The notes beneath the pieces were generated by a model. It was not told the DNA's origin and did not search any database. It was given only the letters and a program-made list of their open reading frames with translations. A stretch of 5,983 nt of DNA. Source: DATFYP01 sp035626235. GTDB taxonomy: Archaea > Thermoproteota > Nitrososphaeria > Nitrososphaerales > Gagatemarchaeaceae. The position numbers and the translations under genes were made by a program. Below, one piece after another: positions 1-5,009 of this stretch. The stretch spans positions 1 through 5,983 of the forward strand of contig DASPOB010000048.1 in the NCBI GenBank assembly GCA_035626235.1, written 5' to 3'. Every line of letters starts with the position of its first letter. Position 1 is the first letter of the stretch.

Positions 1-186
1 TCATCGGAAGATGCCTGGACATGCATCCCCCACGCGACGAGTGTGTCGGGGCAGAACTCGTACTGGAAGGTCATATGGCGCTGGGGGGAGAATTACCCAA
101 ACGTCGCCGTCACTTCGCAAGAGTTCCAGAGTGCGGTCTTCCAGTACTCGGCGAAGACCACAGGAGATTTCCAGAGGCTCTGGTAA
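1..186 (+). CDS. C-terminal end of an unrecognised protein (partial)
   Basis: Frame 1 is open from the window edge to a TAA at 184-186 and gives the last 61 residues of a protein whose start lies outside the window. I do not recognise the family. The tail is rich in aromatic residues (five Trp: 6, 22, 26, 28 and 61 of the visible part, with the chain ending in Trp) and in Ser, Thr and Gln, with one Cys and no hydrophobic stretch long enough for a membrane helix. That composition would suit a folded, possibly extracytoplasmic, domain, but this is inference. I preferred this frame over the overlapping ATG-initiated frames at 11-196 and 21-251 because its third codon positions are G/C-rich, like the real genes here, and its composition is protein-like, while the others are Arg-rich. 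It could still be a chance open frame. Confidence 0.5.
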   Translation, partial: SSEDAWTCIPHATSVSGQNSYWKVIWRWGENYPNVAVTSQEFQSAVFQYSAKTTGDFQRLW

Positions 187-275
187 GCCGTTCTAGTCGA
201 CGGGCTACCGGGCACCGCGAATCTCTGGGTAGGAAATCGGCAATTCAGTAATGGAATTCATCGGGCTTGCGACGC

Positions 276-289
276 ACAAAAGTTATAAG
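276..289 (+). promoter_or_regulatory. BRE/TATA-like archaeal promoter of the PLP decarboxylase gene
   Basis: An A-rich element followed by TTATAA (283-288) stands out in a G+C-rich spacer and resembles an archaeal BRE plus TATA box. Transcription would be expected about 25 bases downstream, near 310-313, giving a leader of about 10 bases before the TTG at 322. No Shine-Dalgarno sequence lies in that short leader, which fits leaderless or near-leaderless expression. It is the best promoter candidate in the window. Confidence 0.6.
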
Positions 290-321
290 AGAAATTTCCC
301 CAACGCGTAAACAACAAAGAG

Positions 322-1641
322 TTGGTCGACACTCGCACGCAGCCCGTGTCACGAGCGGGTGTTGCGGCGCCGAGGTTTTCGGACAAGGATCTGTACAGCT
401 TAGCCGAGAGGTATGGCACGCCATACTTTCTTGTTGACGAGGCTACTCTGAGAAGGAAGGTCGCCGAGATGGAGCAAGGGTTCTCGGAATTCAGGGGAGC
501 ATTCAGGGTGGCCTTCTCCGTGAAAGCAAACTTCAACCCGTCGGTAATCAAGACATTCGTCAGCGAGGGGATACTGTTCGACCTGACTGCTCCCAATGAG
601 CTCCTGTTCCTGCTGAAGTCAGGGGGTTCGGCCGAGAACGCTGTGTACACCAGCATCACTGAAACGGCTGCCGAATACGAAGAGGTGCTGAGGCTGGGCG
701 TTAGGAAGATTGTGGTCGCCAGCCACAACGGTCTCCTTAACCTCACGGAGGCGGCGAGCAGGGTCGGCGTGGTGGTGAACACGATGATCAGGGTCAACCC
801 AGAGGTCCACGTCCACGCAGAGCTCCGCGCCTCAATGGGGCACGGGAAGTTTGGGCTCCCGTTCAACGGAGGGAGCCAGGACAGCGCCCTCTCCGTTCTG
901 AGGAAGGTCCTGAACACACCCGAATTGCGCTTCGAGGGATTTCACTTCCACCTGGGGAGCCAGATTGAGGACCCGACCTGCTATGCCGAGGCCCTCGAAA
1001 AACTCGAGTCGTTCGTCCTTGACGCCCGGAGGCGGCTCGGTCGGTTCTCGGTACAGACGATTGACATTGGAGGAGGCATCCCCGCTCCCTACGGCAGGAG
1101 GGTGCCGACGCCAAAGGACCTCGGAAGCAAGGTGGTTGGTCGGCTCAACAGCCTGGTAGAGACCATCGGAGAACGGTTCACCCTCGTCGCGGAGAGCGGA
1201 AGATTCCTGACTGCCGAGTCGACGGTCTTGGTCTCCAGGATTTTGAACACCAAGGACTTCGCAGAGAGTAAGTACGTCTACATTGACGCAGGGTATCACG
1301 TGCTGCTCGACTCCGCCCTGCTGCACCACGAATACCCGGTCGAGGTGGTGCCCGGGGGGAAACAGTCGGCTCAGAAGGTGGTCCTGGTCGGCAGGCTCTG
1401 TGACCCTTTGGACGTTTTCCCGACGTCCAGCAAGTCCAAGTTGGCCGGGGCCGAGCCTGGCAAGCTGGTCATGTTCCACGACGTCGGAGCCTACACTCTG
1501 GTGATGAACATGCCCTTCCACAGTCAGCCGAGGCCCTATGTCCTCATGCGAACCGGTCAGGGGACCTACTCTGTCGCGAGGAAGGGACAGGACATTGATC
1601 GCCTCTTCAAGGACGAAGGCGGGGATTGTCTCGCAGCCTAG
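322..1641 (+). CDS. PLP-dependent decarboxylase, fold type III (LysA/ODC superfamily), substrate uncertain
   Basis: This 439-residue protein has the alanine-racemase-like PLP barrel followed by the C-terminal beta domain of the diaminopimelate/ornithine decarboxylase superfamily. Visible landmarks are the Schiff-base lysine K68 in FSVKAN, KFG at 176-178, HLGS at 210-213, the phosphate-binding GGG at 250-252, ESGR at 291-294, the active-site Cys C360 in GRLCDPLD, and GAY at 389-391 followed by F-H-S-Q-P-R-P. Classical diaminopimelate decarboxylase has C-E-S at the catalytic cysteine and an N-Y-N-type motif near the end. Here the CxPLD motif and the F-x-S-x-P-x-P ending are closer, from memory, to BtrK-like and exosortase-associated decarboxylases, so lysine biosynthesis should not be assumed. 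An ornithine- or lysine-type amino acid decarboxylase is the main alternative. The start is TTG: an in-frame stop lies at 286-288 and no ATG or GTG falls between it and 322. A GTG at codon 9 (346) is a possible alternative. A GNAT gene follows after 36 bases. Confidence 0.9.
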   Translation: MVDTRTQPVSRAGVAAPRFSDKDLYSLAERYGTPYFLVDEATLRRKVAEMEQGFSEFRGAFRVAFSVKANFNPSVIKTFVSEGILFDLTAPNELLFLLKSGGSAENAVYTSITETAAEYEEVLRLGVRKIVVASHNGLLNLTEAASRVGVVVNTMIRVNPEVHVHAELRASMGHGKFGLPFNGGSQDSALSVLRKVLNTPELRFEGFHFHLGSQIEDPTCYAEALEKLESFVLDARRRLGRFSVQTIDIGGGIPAPYGRRVPTPKDLGSKVVGRLNSLVETIGERFTLVAESGRFLTAESTVLVSRILNTKDFAESKYVYIDAGYHVLLDSALLHHEYPVEVVPGGKQSAQKVVLVGRLCDPLDVFPTSSKSKLAGAEPGKLVMFHDVGAYTLVMNMPFHSQPRPYVLMRTGQGTYSVARKGQDIDRLFKDEGGDCLAA

Positions 1642-1677
1642 AAACCTTCAAGCGGATGCCTCCCTGCGGCAGCGCTG

Positions 1678-2253
1678 TTGAAACCCGGCCAAGTCATCGC
1701 TGAGTTCCAGACGAAGGACGGGGGTTCGATCACCATCCGAACTCTCAAGAGAGGCGACCTTGATGCACTGCTCCGGTTCGCAGCCATTATTTCAAAGGAG
1801 AAGGCAACCAATCCTTCTCTAGGAATCGTCTCTCTGGACCATCGGCCGACGAGGAGGGAAGAGAAGGAGTTCCTCGGCAGCATCATCAAGGGAGTCAGGG
1901 AGCGGAACGTAGTGAGTCTTGCCGCTTTTTCCGGGGGGGAGATCGTGGGCCACGCAGACGTCTGGAGGCGCAAGCCGAAAGACGTGAGGCATACCGGGGT
2001 CTTCGGGATAATCATTCGAGACGGCTACAGGGACTTCGGCATCGGCGAGAGGTTGATGAGGGAGGTCCTAAACCAATCCAGGCGGCTGGGCGTCTGGCTG
2101 GTCGAGCTCACTGTCTTCTCCTTCAACGACCGCGCGATTCATGTCTACGAGAAGATGGGATTCAACAGGGTCGGGACAGTTCCTCACAAGATCGTCAGAA
2201 GGGGGAGGCACATTGACGAAATCGCGATGTACGCAGACCTGAGGAACCGATAA
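1678..2253 (+). CDS. GNAT-family N-acetyltransferase
   Basis: This 191-residue protein would transfer an acetyl group from acetyl-CoA to an amine; the substrate cannot be told from sequence. The GNAT fold starts at about residue 18 (ITIRTLKRGD). The acetyl-CoA pyrophosphate-binding motif A is at about 111-131, with R118-x-x-G121-I-G123. The following strand and helix carry N150, then A153-I, Y157 and the typical G161-F162, an arrangement resembling RimI/RimL- or phosphinothricin-acetyltransferase-like members. A basic insertion (R97-R98-K99-P-K101) precedes motif A. The start is TTG: no ATG, GTG or other TTG occurs between the upstream in-frame stop (1639-1641) and the beginning of the conserved fold. 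No Shine-Dalgarno sequence is visible. An AT-richer patch at 1641-1651 is a weak promoter candidate, but read-through from the decarboxylase gene 36 bases upstream is equally plausible. Its TAA stop overlaps the TATA-like box of the next gene. Confidence 0.9.
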   Translation: MKPGQVIAEFQTKDGGSITIRTLKRGDLDALLRFAAIISKEKATNPSLGIVSLDHRPTRREEKEFLGSIIKGVRERNVVSLAAFSGGEIVGHADVWRRKPKDVRHTGVFGIIIRDGYRDFGIGERLMREVLNQSRRLGVWLVELTVFSFNDRAIHVYEKMGFNRVGTVPHKIVRRGRHIDEIAMYADLRNR

Positions 2254-2256
2254 ATC
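2245..2256 (+). promoter_or_regulatory. TATA-like promoter of the thymidine kinase gene, overlapping the GNAT stop codon
   Basis: AACCGATAAATC is an AT-rich island centred about 28 bases upstream of the TTG at 2281, the spacing expected for a TATA box driving a leaderless archaeal transcript. It includes the TAA stop of the acetyltransferase gene (2251-2253). This rests on sequence and spacing only. Confidence 0.4.
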
Positions 2257-2280
2257 CACCCTAAGACGGCGCGGGCGAGG

Positions 2281-2847
2281 TTGACACTCGAAGTCATAAT
2301 CGGCCCCATGTTCTCCGGGAAGACCTCAGAACTGATCCGCCTTGTAGAGAGGGAGGTTTATGCAAAGAGGAAGGGCGCGATATTCAAGATGGCGTTCGAC
2401 ACGCGCTACAGCTCGAGGCAGGTGGTCACTCACAATGGCCTCAGGTACAACGCCTATACCGTCGCATGTTCCGACGAAGGGGTGAAGAAGATCGAGCAGG
2501 TGGCGGAGTCGAACAAACTGGATGCCATCGGCGTGGACGAGGTGAACTTCTTCCCCGAGTCCGTCGTTCCCGTCCTTGACAGACTTGCAGACAAGAGGCG
2601 GGTGATTGCCTGTGGGCTCAACCTCAACTTCAGGGCCGAGCCCTTCCTGACGACGATGGAACTGGCGGCCAGGGCGGACCGAGTCCGCTATCTGAGCGCT
2701 GTCTGCGTCGTCTGCGGGCAGGAGGCCACCCGGACGCAGAGGTTAATCGCGGGCAAGCCGGCCCCCAGGGACTCCCCCACCATAGTCGTGGGCGGCAAGG
2801 GGATGTACGAACCGCGGTGCAGGAACTGCTACGCTCCGCCGGAGTAG
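2281..2847 (+). CDS. tdk: Thymidine kinase, type II (TK1-like)
   Basis: This 188-residue protein has the length and full layout of the zinc-containing TK1 family, which phosphorylates thymidine (and deoxyuridine) with ATP to give dTMP in pyrimidine salvage. The P-loop is G8-P-M-F-S-G-K14-T15. The Walker B/catalytic segment is D86-E87-V-N-F-F, with E87 in the position of the general base. G112-L-N-L-N-F-R-A-E-P-F122 matches the family's G-L-x-x-D-F-R-G-E-P-F segment. A structural zinc site is formed by C142/C145 and C180/C183. The lasso-loop residues T150-R-T-Q-R154 and Y176 precede the second Cys pair. Small departures are Asn89 where Gln is common after D-E, and Asn114/Asn116 in the later motif. 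TTG is the only usable start between the GNAT stop (2251-2253) and the P-loop. The uridine phosphorylase gene lies 59 bases downstream, consistent with a nucleoside-salvage pairing. Confidence 0.95.
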   Translation: MTLEVIIGPMFSGKTSELIRLVEREVYAKRKGAIFKMAFDTRYSSRQVVTHNGLRYNAYTVACSDEGVKKIEQVAESNKLDAIGVDEVNFFPESVVPVLDRLADKRRVIACGLNLNFRAEPFLTTMELAARADRVRYLSAVCVVCGQEATRTQRLIAGKPAPRDSPTIVVGGKGMYEPRCRNCYAPPE

Positions 2848-2854
2848 ACAGATT

Positions 2855-2870
2855 GCAAACTGTTGATAAC
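2855..2870 (+). promoter_or_regulatory. Putative TATA-like promoter of the uridine phosphorylase gene
   Basis: GCAAACTGTTGATAAC is the only AT-rich patch in the 59-base gap after the thymidine kinase gene. Its TTGATAAC core sits about 40 bases before the GTG at 2907, so transcription would begin near 2890 and leave a short leader. That start would fall within or next to the purine-rich ribosome-binding candidate, so either the promoter or the Shine-Dalgarno reading is likely to be incomplete. The gene may simply be co-transcribed with the kinase gene. Confidence 0.35.
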
Positions 2871-2886
2871 CTCGGGGTGCCGAGAT

Positions 2887-2897
2887 AGGAGGAGGGG
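2887..2897 (+). promoter_or_regulatory. Shine-Dalgarno-like purine tract before the uridine phosphorylase start
   Basis: AGGAGGAGGGG ends about 10 bases before the GTG at 2907 and contains two overlapping GGAGG-type matches. It is the only convincing ribosome-binding sequence in the window and supports the GTG as the start. The frame is closed by a TAG at 2886-2888, so no earlier start is possible. Confidence 0.5.
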
Positions 2898-2906
2898 CCC
2901 AGACAG

Positions 2907-3677
2907 GTGGCGCAGGAACCAAAGGACGATTCCGGAAGGCCGTACCACGTTCGGCTCTCCAGGAAGGACGTGGGGAGGGTGGCGCTCCTCCCGGGAGACC
3001 CGGGAAGGGTGCCCATCATCGCCCGACGGCTGGAGGATGCGCGGCCGCTGACCTCCCACAGAGAGTACTCGGCCTATGCCGGGAGGGCAGGGACCGAAAG
3101 AGTTGTGGTGGTGAGCACCGGGATAGGAGGGCCAGCCATGGCCATTGCCGTCGAAGAGCTCTCGAGGCAGGGGGTCGAAGTGATGATTCGGGTCGGGACC
3201 TGTGGCGCAATCAACCCTGACACCAAGGTGGGGTCCGTCATAATAGCAGACGCGGCAGTTAGGATGGACGGCACAAGTTCCCAGTACGTCGACCCCGGGT
3301 ACCCGGCGGCCGCGACCCCAGGCGTAGTGATGGCGCTGGACGAGGCCGCGAAGCACCTGAAGAAGCGAGCGGCTGTGGGAATCACCGCTTCCACCGATTC
3401 ATTTTATGTCGGCCAGGGCAGGAAATCCTACGGCGGGTTCCTCCCGCGGAACAAGGCGCACATCGTAGAAGAGCTCGGGGCTGCGAAGGTGCTGTGTTTC
3501 GAGATGGAGACGGCGACCCTCTTCACCCTGGGCAGGATCTTCGGCATCAAGACGGGGGCACTGTTTGCTGTCGTCGCCAACAGAGCGACCGACGATTTGA
3601 AGCTAGAAGCAGGGGTCGAGGACGCGGTTGACGTCGCTGTCGAATCCGTCAGGCTGCTGAAGAACTACTCGGTCTGA
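2907..3677 (+). CDS. udp: Uridine phosphorylase
   Basis: This 256-residue protein is close to the length of E. coli Udp and matches the NP-I nucleoside phosphorylase family throughout. It would cleave uridine with phosphate to uracil and ribose-1-phosphate in the cytoplasm. Phosphate-binding positions are visible: G30-D-P-G-R34, R52, and R95-V-G-T98-C-G. STGIGGP lies at 70-76 and V-R119-x-D-G-T-S with Y127 follows. The uracil-recognition pair is present as Q170 and R172 in F-Y-V-G-Q-G-R, matching the F-Y-x-G-Q-E-R segment of E. coli Udp; this separates it from purine nucleoside phosphorylases. The ribose-binding F198-E199-M200-E201 is intact. Activity on thymidine or deoxyuridine as well is possible. 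GTG is the only start between the upstream stop (2886) and the conserved N-terminus. The 3' end overlaps the oppositely oriented phosphoglycerate mutase gene by 29 bases. Confidence 0.94.
   Translation: MAQEPKDDSGRPYHVRLSRKDVGRVALLPGDPGRVPIIARRLEDARPLTSHREYSAYAGRAGTERVVVVSTGIGGPAMAIAVEELSRQGVEVMIRVGTCGAINPDTKVGSVIIADAAVRMDGTSSQYVDPGYPAAATPGVVMALDEAAKHLKKRAAVGITASTDSFYVGQGRKSYGGFLPRNKAHIVEELGAAKVLCFEMETATLFTLGRIFGIKTGALFAVVANRATDDLKLEAGVEDAVDVAVESVRLLKNYSV
3649..3677. other. Convergent overlap of the uridine phosphorylase and phosphoglycerate mutase coding ends
   Basis: The TGA of the + strand gene is at 3675-3677 and the TGA of the - strand gene reads from 3651 to 3649, so the last 29 bases of both genes are shared. 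Both C-termini are therefore encoded by the same duplex (…LKNYSV and …RPSSSSAA). No T-rich terminator-like tract separates the genes, so both transcripts probably end inside the opposing gene. Confidence 0.9.
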
Positions 3678-4905
3678 AGGTCCCTCGGACTACGGCATTC
3701 AGGACATCGCGGCCCCTCAGATGCCCGAGCGAGCCTCTCAGGGCGTTGCGTTCCGTGAACCTCTTCCCCTCACCTCCCGACTCCGATGTCACGAGCAGGG
3801 GGACGGGGTCAGCCGAGTGCATTTTCAGCGTGCAGGGGGTGGCGTGATCGCAGGAGACAGCGAGTCGGCCGCCGTCAAGAAGCCTGAGTGAGGCAGAGAA
3901 GAAATCCCTGTCGATGGACTCGACACTGGCCTTCTTGCCCTTCGCGTCCCCTTCATGGCCGAACTCGTCGGGGCCTTTGATGTGGACGTAGACGACGGTG
4001 CCTTCCCTGAACTCCGACGAGAACAAGGATGCCTTCTCCTTCATGTCCTTCCTGTCCTTGACCACGACCATCTTCATGCCGAGCAGCTTGGCAATCCCCA
4101 CCTCCGCCGGCATCTCCACCACAGCCGTGCCCTTCATGCCGTACCTCTCCTCGAAGGAGGGGAGTTTGGGAAGGTGGTCCCCGGCGTCGCGCAGTAGGAC
4201 GCAGTTGGCCGGGAGCTTCCCTTGCTTGGTGCGCTCCCTGTTCACCTCGCTGGAGTCGAGAACTCGCCGGGCCTTGGCGCTGAACTCGTTCACGAGCTCC
4301 GACGCCTTCATGGCGGCGTCGTCCTTCGACTCCGGGACTGAACGAAGTACCCTGTCTGCGCCTGTGGTCTCCCTTGCAGCCCCGAAGCCCCCTACTCTGG
4401 CATACGCCGGGTCGGTGTTGGTTATGGCAGCACTCAGCCCCCCGGGCGCCCTTATCAGCAGAACCCCCCTGTAGGAGACAGTGGCCCTGAACTCGAACTT
4501 GGCTCCGCTTAGTTTGATGCCGTTCAGATCGTCTGCAAGACTCTCTACCTCGTCCTGCGTCAGGTCTCTCCCCGCCCTCCTGTCAACGATTCTGCTGCCC
4601 TTCGCTGTGGCGAAGTTGGCCCTGACTGCCAGGTCCCCGTCCGTCACGTCGAGCCCCGATCCGACGGCTTCTATCACCCCCCTCCCCGGATAACCCTGCT
4701 CGAAGGCGAAGCCCAGCATGTTGAACACCGCAATGTCAGACTCTGGGGCTATGCCTTTGCCCACTGTGGTGACGTTCCCCAGCCTTGACCTGCTAGCGAC
4801 CTTGTCGAGGTTGGGGGTGTAGGCCGCCTCCAGGGGGGTCGTGTAGTTCAGCGAGGGGACGGGCCTGTCCGCGCATCCGTCGAGTAGCACATAGCCTATC
4901 TTCAA
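3649..4905 (-). CDS. apgM: 2,3-bisphosphoglycerate-independent phosphoglycerate mutase, archaeal type
   Basis: This 418-residue protein interconverts 3- and 2-phosphoglycerate in glycolysis/gluconeogenesis and belongs to the alkaline-phosphatase-superfamily archaeal PGAM group, whose members are about 400 residues. Metal-site and catalytic landmarks run in order: D9 in L-L-D-G; the phosphorylated nucleophile S56 in A-P-E-S-D; the substrate-side segment Y72-P-G-R-G-V-I-E-A; R95-x-N97-F-A-T; then H308-I-K-G-P-D313-E-F-G-H317, D332, and C352-D353-H354-A-T-P-C, followed by H363-S-A-D-P-V-P. All expected metal ligands appear intact, so the enzyme is probably active. The C-terminus is a short Ser/Ala tail. 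The start is TTG at 4905: no in-frame ATG, GTG or TTG lies further upstream, and the next Met is residue 63, beyond the nucleophile. No Shine-Dalgarno sequence or convincing TATA box is visible upstream; the best AT-rich patch (about 4938-4948 on this strand) is weak. It is divergent from the GalT-like gene. Confidence 0.95.
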   Translation of the reverse strand: MKIGYVLLDGCADRPVPSLNYTTPLEAAYTPNLDKVASRSRLGNVTTVGKGIAPESDIAVFNMLGFAFEQGYPGRGVIEAVGSGLDVTDGDLAVRANFATAKGSRIVDRRAGRDLTQDEVESLADDLNGIKLSGAKFEFRATVSYRGVLLIRAPGGLSAAITNTDPAYARVGGFGAARETTGADRVLRSVPESKDDAAMKASELVNEFSAKARRVLDSSEVNRERTKQGKLPANCVLLRDAGDHLPKLPSFEERYGMKGTAVVEMPAEVGIAKLLGMKMVVVKDRKDMKEKASLFSSEFREGTVVYVHIKGPDEFGHEGDAKGKKASVESIDRDFFSASLRLLDGGRLAVSCDHATPCTLKMHSADPVPLLVTSESGGEGKRFTERNALRGSLGHLRGRDVLNAVVRGTFRPSSSSAA

Positions 4906-4970
4906 GGTACCGCCACGGCGTAGCTCCGAGTCCCCATTTCTTCCTTTCGCGTCCTCCCTCTCTTGATCTG

Positions 4971-4984
4971 AAAACGCTAATATC
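4971..4984 (+). promoter_or_regulatory. BRE/TATA-like promoter of the GalT-like gene
   Basis: AAAACGCTAATATC combines an A-rich upstream element with a TAATAT core centred about 29 bases before the ATG at 5010. This spacing predicts a leaderless or near-leaderless message, and no Shine-Dalgarno sequence lies between. It sits in the 104-base divergent spacer (4906-5009), on the side away from the mutase start. Confidence 0.5.
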
Positions 4985-5009
4985 CCGACCGCGTCGCGAA
5001 TGCGCGCCC

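Noticed and set aside
242..258. Short inverted repeat AATTC-7 bases-GAATT upstream of the decarboxylase promoter, as a possible operator
   Set aside because: Arms of five bases in a 135-base spacer are easily expected by chance; there is no second copy and no regulator gene nearby.
258..917. Long - strand open frame (219 codons) opposite the decarboxylase gene
   Set aside because: It lies antisense to clearly conserved PLP-enzyme motifs; its product is a Ser/Thr/Leu/Arg-rich shadow with no recognisable domain.
832..1521. Long - strand open frame (229 codons) opposite the decarboxylase gene
   Set aside because: It is a reading-frame shadow of the conserved C-terminal half of the decarboxylase, caused by high G+C; no family features.
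1641..1651. GAAACCTTCAA as a TATA-like promoter for the acetyltransferase gene
   Set aside because: Spacing to the TTG is roughly right (about 31 bases), but the core is interrupted by C residues and is much weaker than the other boxes.
1656..1703. Short ATG-initiated frame between the decarboxylase and acetyltransferase genes
   Set aside because: It closes after 15 codons, is out of frame with the acetyltransferase, and has no ribosome-binding signal.
2829..3356. - strand open frame antisense to the uridine phosphorylase gene
   Set aside because: The + strand encodes intact phosphorylase motifs through this span; the antisense product is Pro/His/Arg-rich and unrecognisable.
3998..4474. + strand open frame (158 codons) inside the phosphoglycerate mutase gene
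   Set aside because: It is opposite well-conserved mutase sequence and has low-complexity Ser/Pro/Leu composition typical of antisense shadows.
4935..4937. ATG on the - strand upstream of the phosphoglycerate mutase gene as its true start
   Set aside because: It is out of frame with the mutase (32 bases from the TTG); the family N-terminus fits the TTG at 4905.
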